NCBI GenBank assembly: GCA_022826345.1
Contig: JAJDVB010000095.1
Location: 1 to 33,283 of the forward strand
Direction of reading: 5' to 3'
Source of the DNA: Alphaproteobacteria bacterium
GTDB taxonomy: Bacteria > Pseudomonadota > Alphaproteobacteria > UBA828
DNA: 33,283 nucleotides
In this document: positions 1 through 8,763 of the stretch, piece by piece
How the letters are laid out: each line of letters begins with the position of its first letter
Numbering within the stretch: position 1 is the first letter of the stretch
Position numbers and translations under genes: made by a program
Notes under the pieces: generated by a model
Databases searched by the model: none
The model's input: only the letters and a program-made list of their open reading frames with translations
What the model was told of the DNA's origin: nothing

Positions 1-228
1 GCGGAGCACGAGCTGCTCTCCGCGCTGGCCGACCATCCCGGCCAGGTTCTCTCGCGCGAGCGGCTGCTCGCCCTCATTACCCACCGGTCATGGGAGCCGG
101 GCGACCGGACCATCGACGTCCTGGTCCGCCGGCTCAGGCGCAAGATCGAGCAGGACCCCGGCAAGCCCGAGCTCATCGTGACCGCGCACGGCGAGGGCTA
201 CGTGTTCACGCCGGCCGTCACCACCTGA
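1..228 (+). CDS. torR: TorR-like OmpR-family response regulator, C-terminal part (5' end outside window)
   Basis: The first 75 codons of the window read through in frame 1 to a TGA at 226-228. The peptide is the end of an OmpR/PhoB winged-helix DNA-binding domain: a recognition-helix segment (TIDVLVRRLRRKIE) followed by the beta-hairpin wing (IVTAHGEGYVFT). The receiver domain lies to the left of the window. The family binds DNA as phosphorylated dimers. The TorR name rests on the neighbours, a TorS-architecture kinase and a TorT-like binding protein, not on the fragment itself. Its last 31 bases overlap the 3' end of torS on the opposite strand, so the two are convergent. Confidence 0.8.
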   Translation, partial: AEHELLSALADHPGQVLSRERLLALITHRSWEPGDRTIDVLVRRLRRKIEQDPGKPELIVTAHGEGYVFTPAVTT

Positions 229-3164
229 GCGCTGCGCTCGGCTGAATCGAGGCCGGCCCAGAGCGTCACCAGCGCCTCCCGGGACTCGTCGAACAGGCTC
301 CCTAGATCTTCAGCGAGCGCCGCCGCCTCCGGCGTCCGCGCGCGCGCCTCCAGCACGCCGCAGCGGTCCGCCAGGCGGCGCAGCCCGAGGCTGCCGGCGG
401 CGCCGCGCAGCGCATGGGCGAGATCCGCCGCGCGCTCGATGCGCCCCTCGGCCAGAGCCTGCCTGATCCCGTCGATCTGGACCGGGGCGGTTTCCACGAA
501 CGTGTCGATCATCAGGGCGCCGCGCTCGGCGCCCAAAACGGCGCGGTCCTCCGCCAGCACGGTCGGATCGATGATCGAGCCGTCGTCGCCGCTGTCCCGC
601 TCGCCGCCCCCACCGCCGCGTCCGTCGCGTGTGTGGCCGAGGACGCGCGCAATCGTCTCCGCCAGGCCGTCAGGCGCGATGGGCTTGCCGATGAAGGCAT
701 CCATCCCCGACTGCAGGTGCTGCGCGACCTCGCTGTCGAACACGTGCGCCGACATGGCGATGACGGGCAGCGAGCGGATTGCCGCATCGGCGTGGGCGCG
801 GATGCGCTGCGTCGCCTCGATGCCGTCGATGCCGGGCAGGCTGATGTCCATGAGGACGAGATCGAACGCCTGCTCTTCCAACAGTTCGAGCCCTTCTTCC
901 GCGGTGGGCGCGACCAGCGGCGTGTGCCCCATCCTGGCGACGAAGGCCTCCACCACCATCGCGTTCACCACGTTGTCCTCGACGATGAGGACATCCAGCG
1001 CCCGGCCGGTGCCGATCGCCTCGTAGGCTGCCGCCTCGACTGGCGGCTGGATGGCGGCTTCGCCCTTTGGCAGCGGCAGCGTGACGGAGAAGCAGCTGCC
1101 GTCTCCCGGCTCCGTCTCCACCTCGACGCGGCCCCCCATCGCGGTGACCAGGCGCTTGGAGATGGCGAGGCCGAGCCCGGTGCCGGTCTGCTGCCCGTGC
1201 CGGCGCGATGCGGCGGCCTGATAGAAAGGCTCGAAGAGATGAGCGAGGTCGGCCTCGGCGATGCCGGGGCCGGTGTCCCGCACGGCCAGACGCATCGCAT
1301 CGGGCTCCGCGCCGTTCGAGACCTCGAGCGTGACGGCGCCTCGGTCGGTGAACTTGATGCCGTTGCCGAGCAAGTTGAGCAGCACCTGGCTCAGCTTCTG
1401 GCGATCGCCGGTCACCGCCGCCGGCACGCCCTCCGCGATCGCCAGGTCGAGGACAAGCTCCTTCTCCCTGGCGCGGCCCTGCATCAACACCACGATGTCC
1501 TCGACCAGCTCGTGCAGGTCGAAGACCGCGCTCTCCACCTCGATCTCACCCGATTCGACCCGCGAGTAGTCGAGAATGTCGTTGAGGATACCGAGCAGGA
1601 TTTCGCTCGACGAGCGCATGACCCTGACTTGCTGGCGCTGGCGCTCGTTGAGCGGACCGTCGGCCATGAGCCGCAGCATGCCGAGAACCCCGTTCATCGG
1701 GGTGCGGATCTCATGGCTCATGGTGGCGAGGAACTCCGACTTGGCACGGCTCGCCTGCTCGGCGCGGGCGCGGGCGCGATCATGGTTCCGCACCTCCTCG
1801 ACCAGCCGAGCATTGGCCTCGGTCAGCTGCGCCGTGCGTTCCGCGACCAGTCTCTCCAGGTGCTCCTTGTGCTGCCGCAACTCGGCGTTGGTCTGTTCCC
1901 GCTCCTTCTCAAGCTCCCGCTTGTCGATCGCCTGGTCGCGGAAGACCCGCACCGTATCGGCCATGTCTGAGAGCTCGTCCTTCCCTCCCCTGGGCACATC
2001 GACGTCGAGCCGCCCGGCCGCCAGGCTCTGCATGACCCGGTGCAGCGCCGTGAGCCGGTGAACGATGTTGCGATGCACGTAGAGCCAGGCGATGGCGCCC
2101 GCGATGGCGATAAACAGCACGATCTGGAGCAGGACGGTGAGGCCGCCGAACTCGACGGCGCTGTCCGCCGCCTCGGATGCGTCGGCGGCGATCTGTTGCG
2201 AGCGGGAGACCACCGCAGCAACACCCTCGTTCATCCGGTCGGTCAAGGCGCGATTATCGTCGGCCAGGGTGGCGAGCGCCGCATCGAGGGCCAGCGCCCG
2301 GCGGCGCTGGTCGAAGAGGCCCAGGGTGCCGGGCGGCCCGTCCGACGCGAGCGCGGCGACGAGCGCCTCCCCCTGCTCGCGGCGGATCGGGTCGTCGATC
2401 AGGGCCACCCGGCGCTCCAGAATGCGGAGGTTGCCGCTGTAGCGCTCCTCGATCCAGCCGATCTCGCTGGTATCCCGCGCGCGGCCGAGCTGGTTCAGCA
2501 GAAGCCCCTGCTCGGAGGCGCGCATCCGGAGCTCGAACATCCGCTCCAGCAGGAAGAGGTCCGCTTCGACCAGCCGGTCAAAGGCGTCCAGCATGGCCGC
2601 CAGGCGTGCCGTGTCTTCGGCGAGCTCGTAGAGATTGGAGATGACGACCGTCGCCCCCGACGCCGCGTTGGAGGTGAGCGTCTCGGAAAGCGCGGAGAGT
2701 TCGCCAGCCGCATCCAGCGTGCGCGCAACCGAAGCGGCCAGCACGGCATTCATCCCGATCCGCGCCGCGACGATCTCGTCCTGCCGATTGAGGTTCGCGG
2801 CAAGCGCCGACACCACGCCGCGTAGCTCCGCCACTTCCTGCTCGGGAAAGCCGTAGCCTTCCAGCACGTCGAGGCGGGCAGAGAGCAGATCTGTCGTGGA
2901 CCGCAGGATATCGGCCTGGGCCCGCCGCTCCGCCTGGCTCTCGGCAGTGGCGAGCAGGGCGCCGTGCGCCGCGATCTGGGTCGAGGTCTCGGCGATGATC
3001 CGCCCCTCGGCGATCGCCGGCATGGCCTCATCGACGATGGTGGTCTGCGCGGTGTCGACGTTGCGCAGTACGACCCAGCCGATGATCCCGGCTGCGATCG
3101 AGAGAGCCGCCACCCCCGCAAACGAAGCGAACAGGCGGCTCGCGATGCCGAAGCGGCCGAACAT
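198..3164 (-). CDS. torS: TorS-like hybrid sensor histidine kinase (HAMP, HisKA, HATPase, REC, HPt)
   Basis: A multistep phosphorelay kinase of the inner membrane. Numbered from an upstream in-frame TTG at 3200, it shows a TM helix at about 25-45, a periplasmic helical sensor at about 46-345, a second TM at about 353-375, then HAMP and a coiled coil. The kinase H-box has His496 (MSHEIRTPMN), with N-box Asn613 and G boxes DTGPGI (642) and GTGLGL (673). A receiver follows with Asp785 and Lys839, then an HPt domain with His929 (AHALRG). The order and roughly 1000-residue length match TorS, including TorS-like spacing of the sensor helices. I chose the ATG at 3164 because it sits directly before the basic stretch preceding TM1; neither it nor the TTG has a clear ribosome site. 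It is divergent from torT. Phosphate should flow H-D-H-D to the TorR-like regulator. The inducer, TMAO or a related N-oxide, is inferred. Confidence 0.88.
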   Translation of the reverse strand: MFGRFGIASRLFASFAGVAALSIAAGIIGWVVLRNVDTAQTTIVDEAMPAIAEGRIIAETSTQIAAHGALLATAESQAERRAQADILRSTTDLLSARLDVLEGYGFPEQEVAELRGVVSALAANLNRQDEIVAARIGMNAVLAASVARTLDAAGELSALSETLTSNAASGATVVISNLYELAEDTARLAAMLDAFDRLVEADLFLLERMFELRMRASEQGLLLNQLGRARDTSEIGWIEERYSGNLRILERRVALIDDPIRREQGEALVAALASDGPPGTLGLFDQRRRALALDAALATLADDNRALTDRMNEGVAAVVSRSQQIAADASEAADSAVEFGGLTVLLQIVLFIAIAGAIAWLYVHRNIVHRLTALHRVMQSLAAGRLDVDVPRGGKDELSDMADTVRVFRDQAIDKRELEKEREQTNAELRQHKEHLERLVAERTAQLTEANARLVEEVRNHDRARARAEQASRAKSEFLATMSHEIRTPMNGVLGMLRLMADGPLNERQRQQVRVMRSSSEILLGILNDILDYSRVESGEIEVESAVFDLHELVEDIVVLMQGRAREKELVLDLAIAEGVPAAVTGDRQKLSQVLLNLLGNGIKFTDRGAVTLEVSNGAEPDAMRLAVRDTGPGIAEADLAHLFEPFYQAAASRRHGQQTGTGLGLAISKRLVTAMGGRVEVETEPGDGSCFSVTLPLPKGEAAIQPPVEAAAYEAIGTGRALDVLIVEDNVVNAMVVEAFVARMGHTPLVAPTAEEGLELLEEQAFDLVLMDISLPGIDGIEATQRIRAHADAAIRSLPVIAMSAHVFDSEVAQHLQSGMDAFIGKPIAPDGLAETIARVLGHTRDGRGGGGGERDSGDDGSIIDPTVLAEDRAVLGAERGALMIDTFVETAPVQIDGIRQALAEGRIERAADLAHALRGAAGSLGLRRLADRCGVLEARARTPEAAALAEDLGSLFDESREALVTLWAGLDSAERSAQVVTAGVNT

Positions 3165-3211
3165 CGCGAAATTAGAACACCGGTTGGAATCGAAAGGCAA
3201 TCGGCCGCATC

Positions 3212-4321
3212 ATGCCGGCCATGAGACCGTGGCGCTTGCCAAGACTGCTTCCTGGCCTCCTTGCGAGCCTGGTGCTGGCCGCAGGCCCGACGCTCGGGTC
3301 CGGGCAAGAGGCAGTGGAGGAGTCCGCGTCGCCCTCCGCGTGGGCGCTCGAAGTGTGGTCGCCGCCCTTCGACTTCCGCAGCCCGACGGAGACCATCACC
3401 TATCGCCCCCTGGAGCGGGCATCGCAAAAGTGGCGCATCTGCGCCTCATACCCCCACCTCAAGGATTCGTACTGGCTGAGCGTCAACTACGGCATGGTCG
3501 AGGAAGCAAAGCGGCTGGGCGTCGCGCTCCGCGTGGTCGAGGCCGGCGGCTACCCCAACCTCGAACGCCAGATTGCCCAGATCACCGAATGCGCCCAGGA
3601 CGCGGACATCCTGGCGCTGGGCGCGGTGAGCTTCGACGGGCTGACCGAGGCGGTGCTCGCGATCAGCGAGGAGATCCCGGTGATCGCCGTGGTCAACGAC
3701 ATCGCCGACCCCGGCATCAGCGCCAAGGCCGCCGTCTCCTGGGTCACGATGGGGGAGGTCCCTGGCGCCTATCTCGCCAGCCTCCACCCGGCCGGCACGC
3801 CGCCCGTCAAGGTGGCGTGGTTCCCCGGCCCGCGGGAATCGCAATGGGCCCATTTCGTCGAGGAGGGATTCACCGAGGCGCTCGCCGGCAGCGCGGTCGA
3901 CATCGTCGTAAGGAAGTGGGGCGATACCGGCCGCGAAATCCAGCTGATCCTGGTCGAGGAAGCGCTGGAGGAACGCCCCGATGTCGACTACATCGTGGGC
4001 AGCGCGGTCACCGCCGGCGCGGCGGTAAGCCTGCTCAGAGCGCGCGGCCTTACGGGCCAAATACAAGTGCTCGCGAACTACTTCACCCACGCGGTCTATC
4101 GCGGGATCAAGCGCGAGAAGATCCTCGCGGCGCCTACGGACTTTCCGGCCTTGCAGGGGCGGATGGGCATCGAGATGGCCGTGCGGCTTCTCGAAGGCAA
4201 GCTCGAATACCCGCACGCCGGGCCTTTGATCCACATCGTCGAACAGGCCAATCTCGACTCCTTCAGCCCGCGCCTTTCGCTGGCACCCGCCGACTTCTCC
4301 CCGACATTCGTCGTCGAATAG
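3212..4321 (+). CDS. torT: TorT-like periplasmic binding protein (TMAO-sensing partner of TorS)
   Basis: A LacI/ribose-binding-fold periplasmic protein of 369 residues, near the length of E. coli TorT. The N-terminus is a signal peptide: basic RPWRLPR, hydrophobic core LLPGLLASLVLAAG, probable cleavage near residue 30. Residues 74-100 (WRICASYPHLKDSYWLSVNYG) strongly resemble the TorT lobe-1 start, and the Tyr-Trp pair at 87-88 lies where TorT forms its ligand pocket. In the known system, TMAO-bound TorT docks on the TorS periplasmic domain and switches on the kinase. The gene starts 47 bases from the torS ATG, facing away from it. ATG 3212 is used; a second in-frame ATG at 3221 would also keep the signal peptide. 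A hairpin follows the stop. Ligand specificity cannot be fixed from sequence. Confidence 0.85.
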   Translation: MPAMRPWRLPRLLPGLLASLVLAAGPTLGSGQEAVEESASPSAWALEVWSPPFDFRSPTETITYRPLERASQKWRICASYPHLKDSYWLSVNYGMVEEAKRLGVALRVVEAGGYPNLERQIAQITECAQDADILALGAVSFDGLTEAVLAISEEIPVIAVVNDIADPGISAKAAVSWVTMGEVPGAYLASLHPAGTPPVKVAWFPGPRESQWAHFVEEGFTEALAGSAVDIVVRKWGDTGREIQLILVEEALEERPDVDYIVGSAVTAGAAVSLLRARGLTGQIQVLANYFTHAVYRGIKREKILAAPTDFPALQGRMGIEMAVRLLEGKLEYPHAGPLIHIVEQANLDSFSPRLSLAPADFSPTFVVE

Positions 4322-4340
4322 GCGCCGACTGACGGCACGG

Positions 4341-4372
4341 GCCGGGAGCGGCGGCCCTCTCCCGGCTTTGCC
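4341..4372 (+). terminator. Rho-independent-type terminator after torT
   Basis: A perfect 8-bp stem, GCCGGGAG (4341-4348) with CTCCCGGC (4359-4366), closes a 10-base loop. A T-rich run (TTTGCCCTTT) follows. It lies 20 bases after the torT stop and should separate torT from the HNH gene. Confidence 0.6.
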
Positions 4373-4473
4373 CTTTGGCTTCTCTTTGGCATGATGCGCT
4401 CGCAAATCTGGCGCGCCGGCGGGGTTAGGCCGAAGGCGGGCACGCCGGAGCCGCGTTGAGGGGGCCTGGAACC

Positions 4474-5037
4474 GTGCAAGCATCTTTGGAGAGCTGCCCA
4501 GCCCTCGTGCTCAACGCCGACTACCGGCCGCTCAGCTACTTCCCGCTCTCCGTCTGGGGCTGGCAGGACGCGGTCAAGGCGGCGTTCCTCGACCGGGTGA
4601 CCATCCTCTCGGAATACGACCGGGCGATCCGCTCGCCGAGCACGGCCATCCGGCTGCCGAGCGTCGTCGCGCTCAAGCGCTACCGGCCGCTCGCGCGCCG
4701 GCCCGCGTTCACGCGGTTCAACGTCTTCCTGCGGGATTCGTTCACCTGCCAGTATTGCGTGGCGCCCTTCCCGGTGGAGGACCTCACCTTCGACCACCTG
4801 GTGCCGCGCTCGCGTGGCGGGCGCACCACCTGGGACAACGTCGTCACAGCCTGCAGCGCCTGCAACCTCGCCAAGAGCAACCGGCTGCCGCGAGAGTGCG
4901 GCATGCGGCCGGCGCGCAAGCCGCGTCCGCCCAGCGCCTACGACCTGCACCAGGCGGGACGGCGCTTTCCGCCCCGCTACCTGCACGAGAGCTGGGGCGA
5001 CTACCTCTACTGGGATTCCGAGCTAGACCCCGACTGA
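4474..5037 (+). CDS. HNH endonuclease-fold protein
   Basis: A 187-residue protein of the widespread bacterial HNH family. From the GTG start, the HNH module runs from about 87 to 140. It has a zinc-binding CQYC knuckle (Cys92/95), the Asp-His pair of the beta-beta-alpha-metal fold (FDHLVPRSRGG, His108), a central Asn (TTWDN) and a second Cys pair (CSAC). The N-terminal 80 residues (VLNADYRPLSYFPLSVWGWQDAV) are the usual lead-in of this chromosomal subgroup. The GTG at 4474 is preferred over the TTG at 4456 because GAGGGGG lies 9 bases upstream of it. It probably shares a transcript with the hydrolase 24 bases downstream. The physiological substrate of this subgroup is unknown to me, and nothing nearby suggests a phage or restriction role. 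Confidence 0.85.
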   Translation: MQASLESCPALVLNADYRPLSYFPLSVWGWQDAVKAAFLDRVTILSEYDRAIRSPSTAIRLPSVVALKRYRPLARRPAFTRFNVFLRDSFTCQYCVAPFPVEDLTFDHLVPRSRGGRTTWDNVVTACSACNLAKSNRLPRECGMRPARKPRPPSAYDLHQAGRRFPPRYLHESWGDYLYWDSELDPD

Positions 5038-5061
5038 CGCCGCCCACGCGGGAGATTGCAC

Positions 5062-5853
5062 ATGCTCGTCGAGCAAGTCTGGACCGCCAACGCCTATCGC
5101 AATTTCAACTACTTGATCGCTTGCCCGGAAACCGGCGAGGCGCTAGCGGTCGACCCGCTGGACCACAAGCGCTGCCTCAAGGCGGCCAAGGACAAAGGCT
5201 GGCAGATCACCCAGATCCTCAATACCCACGAGCACGGCGATCATACCGGCGGCAACAAGGCGATGATCAAGGCGACCGGCGCCAGCCTGCTCGCCCACGC
5301 CAACGCCAAGGGCAAGATTCCCGATATCGACCGCGGGCTCGGCGCGGGCGACGTGATCAAGGTGGGCGCCACGGTAGAGCTGGAGGCACTGGACACCCCC
5401 GGCCACACCATGAGCCACGTGTGCCTGCTGTCCCGCACCGACACACCGGCGCTTTTCTGCGGCGATACCCTCTTCAATGCCGGCGCCGGCAACTGCCATT
5501 CCGGCGGCCACCCCGCCGAGCTCTACGAGACCTTCGCGGGCCAGCTCGCCAAGCTGCCAGACGAGACCCTGATCTACCCAGGCCACGACTACATCGAGAA
5601 CAACCTGCAGTTCACCCTGGACCGGGAGCCTGACAACGAGCGGGCGGCATCGCTGCTCAAGGAGATAGGGCCGCAGGACCCCGACGACGCCCTGGTCTCG
5701 ACGCTCGCGCTGGAGAAGGAGATCAACACCTTCTTCCGTCTCCACAGCCCGAGCGTGATCGCGCGCCTGCGCGAGGCCTTCCCTGATCTCTCGGACGACC
5801 CCGGCCCGCGCGAGGTCTTCCTCAAGCTCCGCGAACTCCGGAACAGCTGGTAG
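5062..5853 (+). CDS. gloB: Hydroxyacylglutathione hydrolase (glyoxalase II)-like metallo-beta-lactamase-fold protein
   Basis: A metallo-beta-lactamase-fold thioesterase of 263 residues. The metal motif THEHGDH (His56, His58, Asp60, His61) is followed by the other ligands: His115 (TPGHTMSH), the bridging Asp135 (FCGDTLF) and His175 (YPGHDY). This is the full binuclear set of glyoxalase II, which hydrolyses S-lactoylglutathione to lactate and glutathione in the cytosol. The C-terminal helical region, including an NNLQF segment after the last His ligand, is the glutathione-binding half that distinguishes GloB from other MBL hydrolases. ATG 5062 is chosen over TTG 5056 because GGAG at 5051-5054 gives 7-base spacing. 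The first residues differ from textbook GloB, so a related thioester hydrolase is possible. Confidence 0.85.
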   Translation: MLVEQVWTANAYRNFNYLIACPETGEALAVDPLDHKRCLKAAKDKGWQITQILNTHEHGDHTGGNKAMIKATGASLLAHANAKGKIPDIDRGLGAGDVIKVGATVELEALDTPGHTMSHVCLLSRTDTPALFCGDTLFNAGAGNCHSGGHPAELYETFAGQLAKLPDETLIYPGHDYIENNLQFTLDREPDNERAASLLKEIGPQDPDDALVSTLALEKEINTFFRLHSPSVIARLREAFPDLSDDPGPREVFLKLRELRNSW

Positions 5854-5972
5854 GAAAAGCTAAGCGGAAAGGGCGACGGTGGGGGTAGGCTCCACGGCTC
5901 GGACGACGCTGACACGCCACGCGATGCGTCCGACGCCGACAAGTTGACCACGCCGGAGGCCAGAGACCGGCG

Positions 5973-7724
5973 ATGAGATACAGCGATCAAGATATCCTGC
6001 GTCAGCTACAGCTGGGTGAGGATAGTCTCTGGGAATTCAAACAGGTTGCGTTCGCCGGAGATCGCCTGACCAGCCCACGTCGGGACGATCTAGCTGACGA
6101 GATCGCGGCGTTCGCCAATTCGGAGGGAGGCGTGCTGCTCTGCGGCGTCACCGACCACGGCGACGTACAGGGCCTGTCACGCGACCAGATCGTGGCGTTG
6201 GACGCGATTTTGGTCGAGATCAGCACGGATTCCATCAAACCGTCGGTGCGCATCGGCACTCTTCACATGCAACTCCAGGACGACAAGAGAGTGCTACTGG
6301 TTCACATTCCGGAGGGCGAAGCACTGCATGACAGCCCCGGCGGCAGTTACCTTCGGGTGGGTGGCTCCAAACGGAGGATGTCCAGCGATGAGCGGCTACG
6401 CCTCGCGCAGCGGCGTGGACAGGCGCGCTTTCAGTCGTTCGACGAACAGCCGGTTCCGGGCACCGGGTTCGGGACGCTTGACGATTCGCTCTGGATGCCG
6501 CTGTTGAGCGCCGAGGGCGCAGCTGATCCCGAAGCAGCGCTAGGTAAGCTGGCTCTCCTGGCTCCCGACGAGGCCGGTGTGACTCGCGCCACGGTGGCCG
6601 GCGTATTGCTGTGCACGCGTAACCCCGAGCGCTGGTTTCCCAACGCCCGCGTCTCGGCGGTCCGTTACCGCGAAAAAGATCGCGCCTCCGGGCAGATCGA
6701 CGCGCTGGAAATAACCGGTCCGCTGAACCGACAAATTACCGACGCGGTCGCCTTCGCCCTCAGGAATATGCGGGTTGCGGCACGCAAGCAGCCGGAGCGC
6801 GTCGACTTACCAGAGTACAGTGACAAGGCGCTGTTCGAGGCTCTGGTCAACGCCGTTGCACATCGCGACTACTCAATGCGCAGTAGCAAAATTCGCCTGT
6901 CAATGTTCGAAGATCGTATGGAGATTCAGTCGCCTGGCTCGCTCCCGAACAACCTCACGGTAGAAAGCATGGCGATGCGGCAAGCGACCCGTAATGAAGC
7001 ATTAACTTCCGTGTTGGGGCGGATGCCGGTGGGCGGGGTCCGGGGCTCCGACGACAGGCGCTATTTTATGGAGCGTCGAGGAGACGGGGTTCCGATAATC
7101 CAACGGGAGACCCGCGAACTTACCGGTAGGTTGCCGGAATACTGCCTGATCGACGGATCGGAGGTCCGCCTCACCATCCCCGCCGCGGCACAAGAGCTGA
7201 GTCCCGCCTTGGCCGTCATCACCGTGCGCTCGGCGGGTCGGCCTCTAATTGGCGTCGACCTACTGACTCTTTTCCCTAACAAGACTTGGAAGCGCGCGAT
7301 CACCGACGAGAACGGCGAGGCAGCTGTCGATCTACACACGACGCATCTGCCCATGACGGTGTTCGTGGCCGCTGATGAATATGCTGCCCATCTGGAACGA
7401 GAATGGACGCCTGCGAGCCGTCCGCTCTCCGTGGAGCTGGACCCATTACCCTCCGGGGGTGCGGCCGTGTTCCCAGAAGCCACCGGTCACCTACCGGGGC
7501 TGTCCGGTAGGCTGAACCCAATTCGAGATACCCATGACCGGACTTATCTTTACGCCTCCAACATCTCGATAAACGAGGGACGCCAGCAGCCGGTCTCCTT
7601 CGTTCTCGGAGACGAACTGCGCCTGACCGACGCTGAAGGTCGGACGATGCTGGTACGTATTGTGGAAGTTTTGGGTCGCTCGGCACTGGTGGAGTACCGG
7701 TCATACGGCGTAGGGAGCGAATGA
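5973..7724 (+). CDS. Schlafen AlbA_2-domain / GHKL-type ATPase protein with C-terminal beta-rich extension
   Basis: A 583-residue protein. Residues 9-140 form a Schlafen/AlbA_2 domain: an ExK element (Glu21-Phe-Lys23), then AAFANSEGGVLLCGV and an LRVGGSKRRMS end. About 240-400 is the HATPase_c_4-like module found in 'RecG-like' transcriptional regulators, with its signature ALFEALVNAVAHRDYS at 287. The last 170 residues are unusual. About 413-490 looks like a carboxypeptidase-regulatory or transthyretin-like beta sandwich (AITDENGEAAVDLHTTHLPMTVFVAADEY). A second beta-rich segment at 510-578 starts GLSGRLNPIRDTHDRTYLY. Relatives are annotated as DNA- or RNA-binding regulators, and some Schlafen proteins act in defence; the function here is unknown. 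Base composition is visibly less GC-rich than the flanks, with more A/T-ending codons. It stands alone, so lateral acquisition is likely. GGAGG lies about 13 bases before the ATG. Confidence 0.8.
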   Translation: MRYSDQDILRQLQLGEDSLWEFKQVAFAGDRLTSPRRDDLADEIAAFANSEGGVLLCGVTDHGDVQGLSRDQIVALDAILVEISTDSIKPSVRIGTLHMQLQDDKRVLLVHIPEGEALHDSPGGSYLRVGGSKRRMSSDERLRLAQRRGQARFQSFDEQPVPGTGFGTLDDSLWMPLLSAEGAADPEAALGKLALLAPDEAGVTRATVAGVLLCTRNPERWFPNARVSAVRYREKDRASGQIDALEITGPLNRQITDAVAFALRNMRVAARKQPERVDLPEYSDKALFEALVNAVAHRDYSMRSSKIRLSMFEDRMEIQSPGSLPNNLTVESMAMRQATRNEALTSVLGRMPVGGVRGSDDRRYFMERRGDGVPIIQRETRELTGRLPEYCLIDGSEVRLTIPAAAQELSPALAVITVRSAGRPLIGVDLLTLFPNKTWKRAITDENGEAAVDLHTTHLPMTVFVAADEYAAHLEREWTPASRPLSVELDPLPSGGAAVFPEATGHLPGLSGRLNPIRDTHDRTYLYASNISINEGRQQPVSFVLGDELRLTDAEGRTMLVRIVEVLGRSALVEYRSYGVGSE

Positions 7725-7769
7725 CCGTCCAAGGACAGGGCAGATAACGTCGGCGCTGCGCGCCTCGCA

Positions 7770-8759
7770 TCAATCGAACAGCGCCTGGGCCATGAACTTT
7801 CGCGCGTCGATGTTGGTGCCGCAGACGATGACCGCAGTGCGCTTGCCCGGCAGCCGGCCGGCGAGCGGGCCGAGCAGCGCAGCCGTCGCGGCAGCACCAG
7901 CCGGCTCCACGGCGAGCTTCATCTCGGCGAAGAGCAGCCCCATGGCGCGGCGCATGGCCTCATCGTCGATCGTCACCAGCTCGTCCACATAGCGCCGGCA
8001 GAGCTGGTAAGAGTAGGGCTGGGCGTAAGGCGCGCCGAGGCTGTCGGCGATGGTGGTGACCTTGTCGATGGCCTGGGGCGAGCCGGCCGCGAAGCTGCGG
8101 TGCATGGTATCGGCGCCTTCCGGTTCGACCCCATAGACGCGGCACTGCGGCTGCACCGTCTTGATGGCGCAGGAGACGCCGGCACACAGGCCGCCGCCGC
8201 CGATGGGAACGATGACCGCATCCAGCGCCGGCACCTGCCGCGCAAGCTCCAGGCCGACGGTGGCGGTACCGAGCGCGATGGTCCGCCCCTCGAAGGGATG
8301 GATGAAGGTGCGCCCTTCGTCGGCCTCGATGGCGCGCACGGCCTCGAACGCCGCGTGCACGTTCGGGACCTGTACCAGTTCCGCGCCGTAGCGGCGCACT
8401 TGGGCGACGCGGAAGGGATCGGCGCCCTCCATCATCACCACCTTGGCCGACGTGCCGACGCGGGCGGCGGCGAAGGCCACAGCGATGGCGTGGTTGCCGG
8501 CGCTCACCGCCGTGACGCCGCGCCCTCGCGCCGCCTCGTCGAGCGCCAGCGCGTTGAGCAGCGCGCCCCGCGCCTTGAAGGTGCCGGTGCGCTGGAACAA
8601 CTCGAGCTTGAGGAGGACTGCGCTCTCGGGTCCGAGCGCGTCCGAGAGAGCCGGCGCGCGCCAGCGGTGGACGGGCGTCTCGACGACAAGGTCGTCGAGG
8701 GTCGCCCGCGCCGCCTCGATTGCCGCGAGGTCCGGCGGGGCCTCGCTCTCCGCCGCCAC
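7770..8759 (-). CDS. Threonine/serine dehydratase-like PLP enzyme
   Basis: A fold-type II PLP enzyme of 329 residues, close to catabolic threonine dehydratase and lacking the C-terminal ACT-type regulatory domain of biosynthetic IlvA. The Schiff-base lysine is in GTFKARGA. The substrate loop is SAGNHA, and the phosphate-binding glycine loop is IGGGGLCAG. Such enzymes deaminate Thr or Ser to 2-oxobutyrate or pyruvate, though relatives include racemases and 3-hydroxyaspartate dehydratases. The start is GTG 8759, four bases after the crotonase stop; the longer reading frame upstream of it lies inside the crotonase gene. It is the last gene of the acyl-CoA dehydrogenase operon and converges on the AlbA-domain gene. 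In this context, 2-oxobutyrate feeding propionyl-CoA would fit, but that is inference. Confidence 0.85.
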   Translation of the reverse strand: MAAESEAPPDLAAIEAARATLDDLVVETPVHRWRAPALSDALGPESAVLLKLELFQRTGTFKARGALLNALALDEAARGRGVTAVSAGNHAIAVAFAAARVGTSAKVVMMEGADPFRVAQVRRYGAELVQVPNVHAAFEAVRAIEADEGRTFIHPFEGRTIALGTATVGLELARQVPALDAVIVPIGGGGLCAGVSCAIKTVQPQCRVYGVEPEGADTMHRSFAAGSPQAIDKVTTIADSLGAPYAQPYSYQLCRRYVDELVTIDDEAMRRAMGLLFAEMKLAVEPAGAAATAALLGPLAGRLPGKRTAVIVCGTNIDARKFMAQALFD

Positions 8760-8763
8760 CGAG

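Noticed and set aside
414..2825. Long plus-strand open frames (up to 518 codons) opposite torS
   Set aside because: Mirror frames of a GC-rich gene; Arg/Ala/Gly-rich translations with no domain, while the minus frame is a full hybrid kinase.
7752..7764. Terminator GGCGC-TGC-GCGCC between the convergent AlbA gene and threonine dehydratase
   Set aside because: Five-base stem with a three-base loop and no T-run; too weak to call.
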